In this document: piece after piece, positions 22,912 to 33,005 of the stretch
Position numbering within the stretch: the first letter of the stretch is position 1
Layout: each line of letters starts with the position of its first letter
Source of the DNA: Ophioceras dolichostomum
Taxonomy: Eukaryota; Ascomycota; Sordariomycetes; Magnaporthales; Ophioceraceae
Assembly (NCBI GenBank): GCA_003049485.1
Contig: PYST01000041.1
Location: forward strand, 62,001 to 126,000
Reading direction: 5' to 3'
DNA length: 64,000 nucleotides
Position numbers and translations under genes: made by a program
Notes under the pieces: generated by a model
The model's input: only the letters and a program-made list of their open reading frames with translations
Told to the model about the DNA's origin: nothing
The model's database searches: none

Positions 22912-25900
22912 GGAATGGTGATGTTGTCTACCTGTATGTGAGATTCAGGTTTTCTTTTTTCGTATGATAGTTCCTCCTCGCGCCCCGAATCTCGCAGCTC
23001 ACCCACCCAGTCGTAAGGAAGGGTGTCTGTCAGATTGATGCTCCCCGGCCGCCAGATCTGGCCAAAGAATTCCACGTCATTTTTTTTCCCCCAAAAGTTC
23101 GTCTCGGGTTTCCCCCTAACATCGGACGAGGAGGGAAGAAAGGGCTGGAAGTGGGTGAATGACGTCCTTAATTTTTTTTTTTATTCCTTCCATCCCCATC
23201 GTCGTATAAATCTACTCCTTGTATCTCCCCGACTCCCCCAACCCAAAAAGGGTCTAGCACGTGTTTTAACCCGTTCCATTGGAGCATCCAAGACGGCTTC
23301 TATTTCCGGTCCATCTCGACAATGCTGCGGTTGCGATGCAAAAAGGCCGGGGTCTCGTGCTAGTCTCGTCTGTCCGGCCAGTAGTCTGGGTGGTCTTCGG
23401 ACTAGCAGCGGGGCGAACGCTGGGGTGAGTGGTTCAACGGTTGCGAACCCAGATCCACAGCTTATGGTCCGTAGGAAGGATCTGCTCTAAAAAGCAACGG
23501 CGTGCGGATCAGAGCGAGGCGCAAGGCCGACGGATTGCGTACAACAACGACCAACCTACATAGAGAGTGGCAAGGAAAGGAAGAGGAAAAGAGGCTAAGA
23601 AATAACGTTCGCTGGCAGAGCAGCCAAGCCGGGGGGTTTGGAGATAGAATCCTGCGGCGGTTCGATTCGGGAGTCATTTAATCAGGCACCCACGTTGAGG
23701 GCTTGGCAACCTCAGCACGATGCCACCTGGCTCGACATGCCCGAACATTGCAGGCCCATTTTCCCAGAATCCCATTCGTTGCGTGTCATCCGAACTCCAG
23801 GAGTCCGAACAAGACGATCAGTTTGAAGGGGTCCAAGAAAGAAATTGGGTCGAGTTTGGGTCATAGGGCTGGGGGACCCTTTTCAGTTTGACGTTGCCCA
23901 AAATGGAGCCCAACTTTTCTTAAATGTTGTGGGGGGCTCAAGTCAAGTTAAAGCCGAATTACCCGATTGGGGCCAAAAGTCGACGGAGCTCCCCGTCTTC
24001 GCGCTAGCTCCTGTCGACGACATTACATTAGCTCTAGCTACCTGTACCTAGAGGTAGCCACCGATGTAGTTTCGGAACTTCCGCAACGGATCTCAATCTT
24101 CTGTTCCTCGGGGTAACAATAAGGACAATCAGGATTCGAATCCATAGATTTTCTTGGCTGAGAGGTCGACTGTCGGCTCATCAGCACACCAACCGGAGCC
24201 TGAGCAGCCACATGCAGGTAGAAGACCATCGTCGATGCCGCGTGGTAGTGTTTTCCTTCCAGTGTTTCCTTTCATAATCATCCACACTTCAAACTGGAAT
24301 GGGAGACCATGGAAATACCATGGAAATTTGGAAAGCATTGGGGACGACGACGGGTTCGACATGCGCCCGCCCATGCCCGTGCCTGGCCTAGCCCCTGGCA
24401 GTCACTCCTTTGCCGTTCGCTGCCTCCTCAATATAGAGCGTAGTCTCTTAATGCTGGGGCTATCGTCTCCGATTCTCTGGGGCCTATCGCGGTTGTTTCC
24501 CTTTGACGTTGAGGAACACGATCTCGCGGGGGCCATCTTGCCAAGGCGATCAGTGTACGTGGCAGCCTAATCGTCGCCTCGGTCCTTGTTCCAGAAGTCT
24601 TGAACTTCGACCAAGCGAGATTAAGCATCGGCGTAGGCGGACGATTTGTCTGCGTTCTGCATCGGATGGGATGTTCTATGGACTGTCGGTTCCTGGGAGG
24701 TTTCATTCTGGTGTGAGCCGGTCGATGTGTTCGGTATTGGCCAGACGAACGAAAGCTGGGAAGACGGTGATCCGGACGAAGAAAATAAAATGATATGGCT
24801 AGCAACCGGATTGGGAATAGGACATGTCTAGAATCATCAGATAGTTAGAGGTTTATTCTTGTCCCCAACATATGGGTCAGAAGACGAGGACCTTAAGTGG
24901 AAGATTTTTCCCGCCCCAGGCACTACTTGGCGGTGGCTGGTATCTGCAGGCTATAGACGAAAGATGAACGCTGCTGAAGAACGCTGCTGATAACAGCCCG
25001 TCCTGGACTGAATTCAGACTACTCCCACAAGCCCTCTCTCTGGCTTGCAGAGCCGCAAGGGGTCATGTCCCCCCGCCCGGGCAAGGACACGCGCGCGAAA
25101 AAAAGGGTGGGGAGGGGGGGGGGGTAATCCTCAGGAGGCATCTCCTCGGGAGGTATCTCCTCGGGATTGGCAACACAGCTCGCCGTCCTCCCCATCTCCC
25201 AAACGGCAGCAGTGACAGCGGCAAGAGCAACCACAGCCGAAAAACGCTTGTACAAGAAACAAGGGCGATTCCTGCAGCTGTTGCGACTAGCGAGGCGTGA
25301 CTGTGTTAGCGGACGTCGTGCTCGCCGTGCTCACTGCTGGGGGCAACAGGGCCGTCAAAAGCTATGTCGAGGCACCCTGCTGCACGACGAGGACGGCGGC
25401 CGCGGTGTTGGCGCCTGTCGTGGTGGGATGGCTCGGTTTCAGGTGTTAAGCAAGCCCTTGCTAGATGGGTTTGATGAGAATTGCCATGAGCGGGCTAGTG
25501 GCGGCCGATAAAACTTCCGTTCTTCATCCACTATAGGGGGCCTGCGGGAGACAACGAAACGCGTGGCCTTGCGACTTCTTACATGGCGGTGGGCATCTCG
25601 GTTGGCCACGTGCCGAGTTCAAAACTGCCAGTTTGCCAGTGTGCCGAGCTTGAAGGCTTACCGCAACTTTGGCTCGGTTCTCACCTCTGAAAGGCACCCA
25701 CAGACATTCTTAGGTTGGCTGCCTCTCTCCTTGTTCCTGCGTGGATCTGTATCTCTCCGTGTCTCGGTGACTTCTGCTCAGTCGTCAATGTTTCTACTTG
25801 GTTTTTGCCTCTCTCCCGGTGTTTCGTACCTCTCTAGCGAGCGCCGCTGTAACGGTGCCTGCCGCTCGACATAACACTCAAGTCCGGCAGCAACACCCCC

Positions 25901-26926
25901 AGAGGCACCTCTCTTACACGACCCCCAACTGCTGATACTGTGGGCGGCGCCTGAGGCTAAGGTTAGCTGTACCTTTGGATACCGTTCCGGGATATGTCAG
26001 GACGTGATGTGCTCCGAGGCATGCTCTTGTCGCTGCTCCCAGCCGGACAGGCCACAGACTTGTATATCATCGTCGCCCGGATATTTGCTGATCATGGTTC
26101 TGCCCCTTAAGTTCTTGTGTGCCTTGTGCTTGACGAGAACCATGCTGGGGATGGTCCTGGGCGGCGCCGGGAATGAGAGCGGCAAGAGTGGCGCCAGAGT
26201 GGTCAGGATGAAGCTCGCTTGATCTGAGCTCCTTTTCCATCTATCCATCTGATCATCTCTCCTGGCCTAGTCCTAAAAACTATTTGCTTCGAGATTTCGT
26301 GGCGTCTACTTCTTCTGGTCGGGAACTTGGTGTCTCCCCTGCTTATTTATTTCCCGCTGAACCTTCTATATTCTTTCCACCCCTCGCTTCTTCTGCTAGA
26401 GGATCCCACTCACGTCGGAACATTGGTGAGCAAGTCGACTTTCAGCATGTCTGGCTGTCAGGAGCCTTGTTCCTTGCCCTCTGTCCCCTCTTTCTTATTC
26501 CACAAGTTAGGTACTTGTTATCGATGCAAGCACGTTAGAAAGGATGTCATCAACGAAAAAAAATAAATGCATTGCTATGATAATACGTGTCCTAGTCTAT
26601 CTGCCTACAATACACACGGCCCCTCGCGTGGCGCGGTCCGTCGATCTGTCCATCGGTCTCCTCTTTCTGATTTCTCTCGTAGTCGTCACTTCTCGTTGCC
26701 CGTCCGTGGCGTCATATATAAATATCCTCATCCATCCATCGGGCTGGTCGGGTTGCGTGCGTGTTTGGGTGGTTTGGTATGGTTGGTTGGTGTGTGCCTC
26801 TACCTTCTAGGGGATGGGGGGTATCCAATCTACCTTAAAAGCATCCAGAGAAGACAAACACCAGATGGGAAATGTCCGGATAGACGAGATAAAAATCGAA
26901 AACAGATGAAAAAAGTGTGGGCGAGT
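22912..26926. other. gene-poor intergenic region, 4.0 kb
   Basis: It runs from the promoter of the membrane-protein gene to the 3' end of IDH1. Short frames of 60-140 codons occur on both strands but none shows a domain, codon pattern or splice context that I trust. It contains T-runs near 23080 and 23170, a G-rich tract at 25105-25124 and the IDH1 3' untranslated region (about 26560-26926). Confidence 0.6.
25105..25124 (+). other. G-quadruplex-forming candidate
   Basis: GGGTGGGGA followed by eleven G residues: four or more runs of three or more Gs separated by single bases, the standard intramolecular quadruplex pattern. It is intergenic. Confidence 0.6.
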
Positions 26927-28280
26927 TTACAAAGCCTCCATCTTATCCAGGATGGCCTTGGTAAACTCGTTGGTGGTGGCCTCACCACCCATGTCGCGGG
27001 TCCGGTACTTGCCCTCGGCAATAACGGCGTAGATGGCCTTGGAGATGCGGTTGGCGTGGTCGTCCAAGCCCAGGTGACGCAGGAGCATGGAGCCGGACAG
27101 GATCATGGCAGTGGGGTTGGCCTGGTCCTTGCCCTTGATGTCGAGACCGACGTGACGGCAGCCGGGCTCGAAGACGGCGACGTCGCGACCCATGTTGCAG
27201 CCGGGAACAATGCCGGGTCCACCGACGAGGGCGGCACCGATGTTGGACAGGATGCCGCCGTACAGATTGGGCATGACCATGACGTCGAACTGCTGCGGGC
27301 GGCTGACGCACTGCATGCTGGCGTTGTCGACGATCATGTCGTTGGCCTCTAGGGTGGGGTACTCCTTGGCAGTAGCATGGAAGGTACTCCGGAAGAGGCC
27401 GTCGGCCAGCTTCATGATGTTGGCCTTGTGAATGCAAGTAACCTTCTTGCGGTTGTTGGCTAGGGCGAAGCTGAAGGCGAACTTGGAGATGCGCTCCGAC
27501 TTGGCGCGTGTGATGATCTTGAGCGACTCGACCACGCCGGGGACGGACTGGTGCTCCAAGCCGCTGTACTCGCCCTCAGTGTTCTCGCGGATGATGCACA
27601 GGTCGACGCCGTCGTGGCGGGTCTTGTAGCCGGGGATGTTCTTGATGAGCGAGATCGAGGCGTAGATGTCGAGCTCCTGGCGCATGGCGACGTTGAAGCT
27701 CTGGTGGCCGGACCGGCTGATGGGGGTGTGGAGGATGCCCTTGAGGCCGAGCTTGTTGCGCTTCAGCGATGCGACCGACTCCTTGAACAGGTCCTCGGTC
27801 CTGCCGGATGGCGTAGCGTCGTCCAGACCTGAGACCTCGACCTGCTCCCACTCTATGGGAACATTGTCGGCCTTGAAGATTGTCTTGACGCTCTCGGCGA
27901 CCTCGGCGCCAATGCCGTCTCCGGGGATCAGCGTCACTGTGTACTTGCCGCCATACTTGGCAGGCTTGAAGATATCGGACTGGACCGTCGCGAACGTGCG
28001 GACAGCGCCGGCGGCCTGTCTCGAGGCGACGGCCGGCTGCTGCGCGACCCGGAGCAAGCTCTGTATCGAGGGAAGACGGGGGCGATAAGAGTTAGCGGTC
28101 GAGTCTCAGCTACCTTACTCTGTTCACAAGCAAAGGACGAAGCGCAATGGCATCCTGGTTGGTTGGCAGCGGGGAATTTGAACACCAATGGACCCATGGC
28201 CTGGAGGAAGGGAGAAGCAAAAGAAGCCGCTGGAAAGACAAATTGAAAGAACTCACCTTTGAAGAGGCTCGCGAAAACAT
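26927..28280 (-). CDS. IDH1: NAD+-isocitrate dehydrogenase subunit 1, mitochondrial
   Basis: Two exons: complement(26927..28060, 28257..28280), giving 385 residues. The long exon opens in frame at a TTG codon, so the start must lie upstream. An 8-codon exon encoding MFSRASSK, followed by GTGAGT, joins in phase after a 196-nt intron ending GATACAG. The resulting N-terminus (Arg/Ser/Ala-rich, up to about 35) fits a mitochondrial presequence. TLIPGDGIG (51-59) is the isocitrate/isopropylmalate dehydrogenase signature. SFNVAMRQELDIYAS is closer to the regulatory IDH1 type than to catalytic IDH2. IDH1 and IDH2 form the hetero-octamer converting isocitrate to 2-oxoglutarate in the TCA cycle, with AMP-responsive control in yeast. 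The C-terminus DMGGEATTNEFTKAILDKM is typical. The partner subunit is not in the window. Confidence 0.93.
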
Positions 28281-29680
28281 GTCCGGAGAGTTGGAGAGAA
28301 AGAAGAAGGAGGAGATAGACGGACCAGGGACGCAAGTGTAGAGAACGAAGCAACAAATCTGACCAAAAAAAAGTTGGTTCGGTGCTCCAAAACAACGCAA
28401 AAGGTGAGGACTGGAAATTTTGGAGTAACGAAGCCGAAATACCGCATGCAAAAAAACTGCCCCCACTGATACGGTGGAGCTGCGATCGCGATAACGCACT
28501 CAGCTCGTTCCCTGTGACCGAAGTTGGTGCCGCCGCGACAAGCCGCAGTCGGCACGAATTTTGAGAAGCTTGGACCACACCCAATTCAGCTGCATGTGCG
28601 GGCAGGACGTGGGAGAGAGCAAGGAAAAACAGAAGTTCCAGCAGTTGAGAGAGCCAATTCAGATCCAGCCGAAGAGGCCACAAAAATTGATGTCCCCCAT
28701 GAGGCATCGCGAACATTTCTCCAACGAACAGAACACCTGTCAAGATGAAGAAAGGAGGCGTAAACACATGACGTTGCCCAAAATCCCTCAAGATCTCTCT
28801 GTCACCTTATTCGTCATCATCCGCAAGCTACTCTGATTCATTCTCCAGGTCCGGGAGGCTCCCAATGCAAGCCCAAGACGACTTTGATGCTCCGAGGCTC
28901 CGAGAATCCGAGTGGGCGACGAACGCCACAAAACCGGCCCGGCCCAACATCACGCCGCGTCTCCCGCAAAACTGTTCCCATCACCGGCGTCACGTGCAAG
29001 CCACACCGGGCGGCCATTCCCCCGCGTCCCCACTTCTGACCCGGCATTTCTCATTTTCTCTCAGGAGTCATCGGCCTCCCCCCCTTCCAGCGTCGCGTTC
29101 GATGGGGCGAAGTGCGTCGTCGACTACGAGCTCGAGGGCGTGTCGTCCAGGGTTCAGCCTCTAGGCCTCCCCCTTTCATTCTTCGCTTGGGCGCTGTGTG
29201 ACGTTGAGGACGATGATGCGCCTCCAATCATGTGCGTTTCGGCCTTCGTCGCCGCCAGTTTCGGTCATTATCGCCGTTCCATTGGTTTCTTCCACATGGT
29301 AGGTTTCTGCATTGCGGAATAATACGCTCTATAGGGCTACCAATGCAGAGCACTTTCCCCCTGCTTCTTTGCTTCTTCCCCATCCGCCTGGTCGGTATCA
29401 CCGAGATATCCCCTCCCGGAATTAGTGTGCTGGTTCTGTCTACCAATGGGTAAGCTCGAGGATAAAAGGGATGGCCTCTCCCTTCGTTCTGTTCTGTCTC
29501 GTCGAAGTGTCACCACTCCATCACCCTCTTCTGAGTCCAGAACCATCCATCTCCCACAGACAAGTCAAAGCACACCTGGTGTCAAGTCAGCCTTGAAGCC
29601 AACTCCAGACTATTATATCTGTTTCACATTTCATCAACTCATTCTTCTACTCCCTCTCCTTACTCCTCACTGCAACAAAG
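28281..29680. other. divergent intergenic region
   Basis: Upstream sequence of IDH1 (minus) and of the NAD(P)-binding gene (plus). TTATATC at about 29613 is a weak TATA candidate for the latter. No gene is supported. Confidence 0.55.
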
Positions 29681-30472
29681 ATGTCTTCCTCTACATCTGC
29701 TACTCCCAAAGCCATCCTTTTCCTCGGCGCGACAGGTGGCTGTGCTCTCTCAGCCCTCAAGCGCTCTCTGGTCGCCGGACACGAGTGCGTGGCTCTGGTC
29801 CGCACCCCGTCCAAGCTGACCGCGCTCCTCCCGTTCCCATCATACCCCAACCTGCGCGTCGAGCAAGGCAACGCGCTCGACCAAGACGCCGTTTCGCGCG
29901 CGCTTTTGGTCCCATCCGGCGGCGCTGCTGGCGCCAACCGCCTGGTCGACGTGGTCGTTTCCGGCATCGGCGGCGCCTTCGTCGTCTCCAAGATGAGCAA
30001 CGACGACAACACCGTCTGCGAGAAAGCCATGACCGCTCTTCTGGCCGCCATCTCCTCCGTGACCGCGACCACGTCTACCGGAAAACCGGTGCGGGTCATC
30101 GCAGTCAGCAGCGTGGGCACCTCCAAGTTCGGGCGCGACGTCGCCATCCCCATGAAGCCGGTCTACAGCCTCCTGATCGTCCCGCAGCTCAAGGACAAGG
30201 TCAAGATGGAGAACCAGCTGTACGAGACCGCGCCGGGTAGCGTCGACTGGACCGTCGTGCGGGCCACGCACCTGGTCGACGATAAGGAGGAGAAGAGCAA
30301 GAAGCCGATCAGGGTCGGGTGCGAGGACCCCAAGGCGGGCGTGGTGGGCGAGCGCGTGATCGGGTATACCATCTCTAGGGAGGACGTCGGGAAGTTCATC
30401 TTCGAATCGCTGATCCAGGATGCTGGGGAGGCTGCCAGGTTCGCGGGGAAGATTGCGATTGTTACTTGGTGA
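29681..30472 (+). CDS. NAD(P)-binding Rossmann protein (atypical SDR / NmrA-like)
   Basis: A 263-residue single-exon protein. It opens with AILFLGATGGCA (11-22), the glycine motif of atypical short-chain dehydrogenases and NAD(P)H-binding proteins. VVVSGIGGAF and VRVIAVSSVGTSKFG mark the next strands. KDKVKMENQLYET and VDWTVVRATHL correspond to the conserved back half in which an active-site-like lysine helix precedes the W-T-x-x-R segment. It lacks the YxxxK triad of classical SDRs, so it may be a reductase, isomerase or redox sensor. Fungal homologues are mostly annotated only as NAD(P)-binding. It is tail-to-tail with the HET gene. Confidence 0.85.
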   Translation: MSSSTSATPKAILFLGATGGCALSALKRSLVAGHECVALVRTPSKLTALLPFPSYPNLRVEQGNALDQDAVSRALLVPSGGAAGANRLVDVVVSGIGGAFVVSKMSNDDNTVCEKAMTALLAAISSVTATTSTGKPVRVIAVSSVGTSKFGRDVAIPMKPVYSLLIVPQLKDKVKMENQLYETAPGSVDWTVVRATHLVDDKEEKSKKPIRVGCEDPKAGVVGERVIGYTISREDVGKFIFESLIQDAGEAARFAGKIAIVTW

Positions 30473-30746
30473 TAGCAGGTGGTTTTCGTCTGGATTTTGA
30501 AGCACTAGTGTTGCTTTCGTGATGCTGAAGGATCTCGGGCATCTCGTCTTGATTGTACGGCAAGGGCTCCTTTCTGCTTGGTTTTTGTTCTTGTCTTACT
30601 GGTTCTATATACATGGATGGTGGTTGATATCCCCTGCTGCCTGCTCTCCCTCTTTCTCTTCGACTTGGTTTCTTGTTTGCTCAGTTGCAACATCACAACT
30701 CCTGTCTGCCAGTTCGTCGGTCAAATAATCTAATCACTTCATCACT

Positions 30747-33005
30747 TTACCAAATCTCAAAGGTCTCCTCCGTCAGATCTCCCTCCTCATGTTGTTCCAG
30801 AGCCTCTCCATTCATGAATCCATGAAGGTACGCCTCGCTTACGAGCCTTACCTCGCTTCCTCCTCCTCCGTCGGTCTGTCCTCCCGGATGACGCCCTCTC
30901 GCTCTCCGCCTGAGAACAAACGGCACCTTTCCGCCATCAAACACCGCGCATTCGTCTCCTGGCCTTACAACCCAGTCTGCCATGCCGTAATAGCCCTTGG
31001 ACGTGACGAAGAACGACCTCCCCCAGCACTCGAACTTCATGGCGAACCAGAACCGAGATGCCTTGTCATCCGCGGTGGCGATGTCGATGTCGGGAAGCTC
31101 CTCTCCGTCGTCGTCTTGGTAGGACGAGAACACGGCTGACGCGGAGGCCGTGGCCACCCTTGTCGATGCTGCTATCGAGCTGAGGGGACTGCTTTCCTGC
31201 GATAACTTCTGCTGCATCTTCCGGAATGCGTCGAAGTCCCCAAGGTCGCCGTCTTCAACCTCGTCTAGCATGGCCGAGCACAGAGTGAGTCCTAGTGTGG
31301 ATGCCCTTGGCTCGCTCCTCCCGGCCGCTTCACAGTCTTGGAAATACCGCTCTGCGAAGGGGGTAGCCGTCTCCTCGAGACGCTGTATGAGCCCCTCCAA
31401 AGAGATGAGGCCCTCGTCGGAGTCGGAGCTGGAAACTGGACAGAAAGCCAGCTGGCTTCGACCTGGCAAGATCTCCATCCTAAACGCAGCAGCCACCGAG
31501 TCCACCACGACGCCCGGTACTTTCATCGTTTGGTCATCTGTTAGGAGCTCCATTTTCCCGTCTCTTCGCCCACAGGCACTGTATCTTTTGGAAGGGTGCT
31601 GGTAGATATTGTTTATCCTGCGGTTCACGTTCCATCTGATGACCCAAGACGGAACGGACACATCCTCGATCGTGTCCTCGTCGTGCTCGACGATCGCAAG
31701 CGCCCTCACGCCGACGTCTCTAACGAACAGCTCCGTCGCCTCCTTATACACCTCCAGCACCCCCTTCGAATAGTCCGGCACAATGACGGGAACCCTCTCC
31801 ACCACCTTCCCGTCGACCATCACCCTCCTCGTCGCCAAGGGATGTCCCAAAAATGCATAGACCCTATCCCTCGGGTCGCTGCAATCCAGCAAAGCCGCAT
31901 GATCCAACAAATCCAACAACTTATACCCGTCTCCCCTTGCCCTTTGCAGCACCCACCCGTCGACCCCCCAATCTGTCCACAGCGTATGTATGAACAGGGA
32001 ACTCAACCTGTGCCGCATCACCAGATGCAGCGCATGCCTATTGATCCACCTCACCACGTACATGAGGTCCCTGTACCCGAACTCGCGCCTGCCGTACACC
32101 ACGACAGGCTCCTGCGCGAGCCCTACCTCCTGCAACACCCACGCGCGGCTGAACCACCTGCTGCCGAGCAGTGGCCTCAGAGCTGCCCAGTCCACGTCCG
32201 GGTCGTTCTCGCCGAAGGAGCGCCACGACGTCGTGCCGCCCTGCATGATGGGCAGGTACTTCTCCAGCAGGCTGGCCACGCGATCCGCGTTGCTCTCCTC
32301 GCCTTCACAGCTCCCCTCACCACCACTGTGGCCATCATCAGGCCCAACACACGCCATTACTCTCACCGCACCGCCGTATATCCGCCCCATCAGCGCAACC
32401 TGGCTACTGCGCTCGGCATCTTCGGCCTGGTTGATGCACAGCGCGTCGGCCCATAGCACTCTGGGTTCGTCTGCACGGCGCAGACGGCGGAGGGCCCAGC
32501 AGAGGTTCGCTGTGGCGGGCACGGATAGCGAGACCGATGTCGATACAGATGGCGATGCCGATACCGGCAGCACCAACGCTGACCCTGACAGGGGCTCGCT
32601 GTTGGAGACCGAACAACCAGAACTGGGACCAGAGGCGGAAGCGGAAGCGGAAGCGGAGCCGGAGCTGTGGACGAAAGCGGACCCCTCTGCGACGGATCCA
32701 CCACCAGAAACGGAGATGGAAACGGAGCCGGGGTTCGACAGCGGGTCGCCCCAGACGTAGGAGATGGCGTCGTAGGGAGGTGCGTTTGAGAGGGAGACTG
32801 TGATGAGAGAGGCGGTGAGTGGGTCGGAGGGGGTTGGGGATGGGCAAAGGGTGAGGAGCCGGATGCAAGAGGGTGGGAGGGGCTGGTAGAGAGAAGGAGA
32901 AGAGTGATGAGATGTGACGATGCCTCTTGTGATGGCAGGGTGCGGGAGTGGGGCAGGCAGTGGGAGAGCGCCGGCAGGCTGCTTCTGATCCGTAGTGGAG
33001 TCCAT
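30747..33005 (-). CDS. HET-domain (heterokaryon incompatibility) protein
   Basis: A 752-residue single exon. The HET domain is clear: YDAISYVWGDP (78-88), LWADALCINQ (184-193), then QVALMGRIYGGA and WFSRAWVLQEVGLA. HET proteins can trigger cell death when genetically different hyphae fuse, but most family members are untested. The domain is unusual in that a Ser/Ala/Gly-rich insert (about 95-165) separates the first two conserved blocks. The C-terminal half (SRFWFAMKFECWGRSFF, GMADWVVRPGDECAVF) is the usual post-HET region with a late strand-rich cap. The start was set at the first ATG (33005); nine codons upstream the frame only offers GTG. Confidence 0.9.
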   Translation of the reverse strand: MDSTTDQKQPAGALPLPAPLPHPAITRGIVTSHHSSPSLYQPLPPSCIRLLTLCPSPTPSDPLTASLITVSLSNAPPYDAISYVWGDPLSNPGSVSISVSGGGSVAEGSAFVHSSGSASASASASGPSSGCSVSNSEPLSGSALVLPVSASPSVSTSVSLSVPATANLCWALRRLRRADEPRVLWADALCINQAEDAERSSQVALMGRIYGGAVRVMACVGPDDGHSGGEGSCEGEESNADRVASLLEKYLPIMQGGTTSWRSFGENDPDVDWAALRPLLGSRWFSRAWVLQEVGLAQEPVVVYGRREFGYRDLMYVVRWINRHALHLVMRHRLSSLFIHTLWTDWGVDGWVLQRARGDGYKLLDLLDHAALLDCSDPRDRVYAFLGHPLATRRVMVDGKVVERVPVIVPDYSKGVLEVYKEATELFVRDVGVRALAIVEHDEDTIEDVSVPSWVIRWNVNRRINNIYQHPSKRYSACGRRDGKMELLTDDQTMKVPGVVVDSVAAAFRMEILPGRSQLAFCPVSSSDSDEGLISLEGLIQRLEETATPFAERYFQDCEAAGRSEPRASTLGLTLCSAMLDEVEDGDLGDFDAFRKMQQKLSQESSPLSSIAASTRVATASASAVFSSYQDDDGEELPDIDIATADDKASRFWFAMKFECWGRSFFVTSKGYYGMADWVVRPGDECAVFDGGKVPFVLRRRARGRHPGGQTDGGGGSEVRLVSEAYLHGFMNGEALEQHEEGDLTEETFEIW

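Noticed and set aside
25019..25255. Small minus-strand frame with a signal-like start and PPEE repeats
   Set aside because: It opens at TTG with no ATG exon found upstream, and ends in the G-rich tract; too weak to call.
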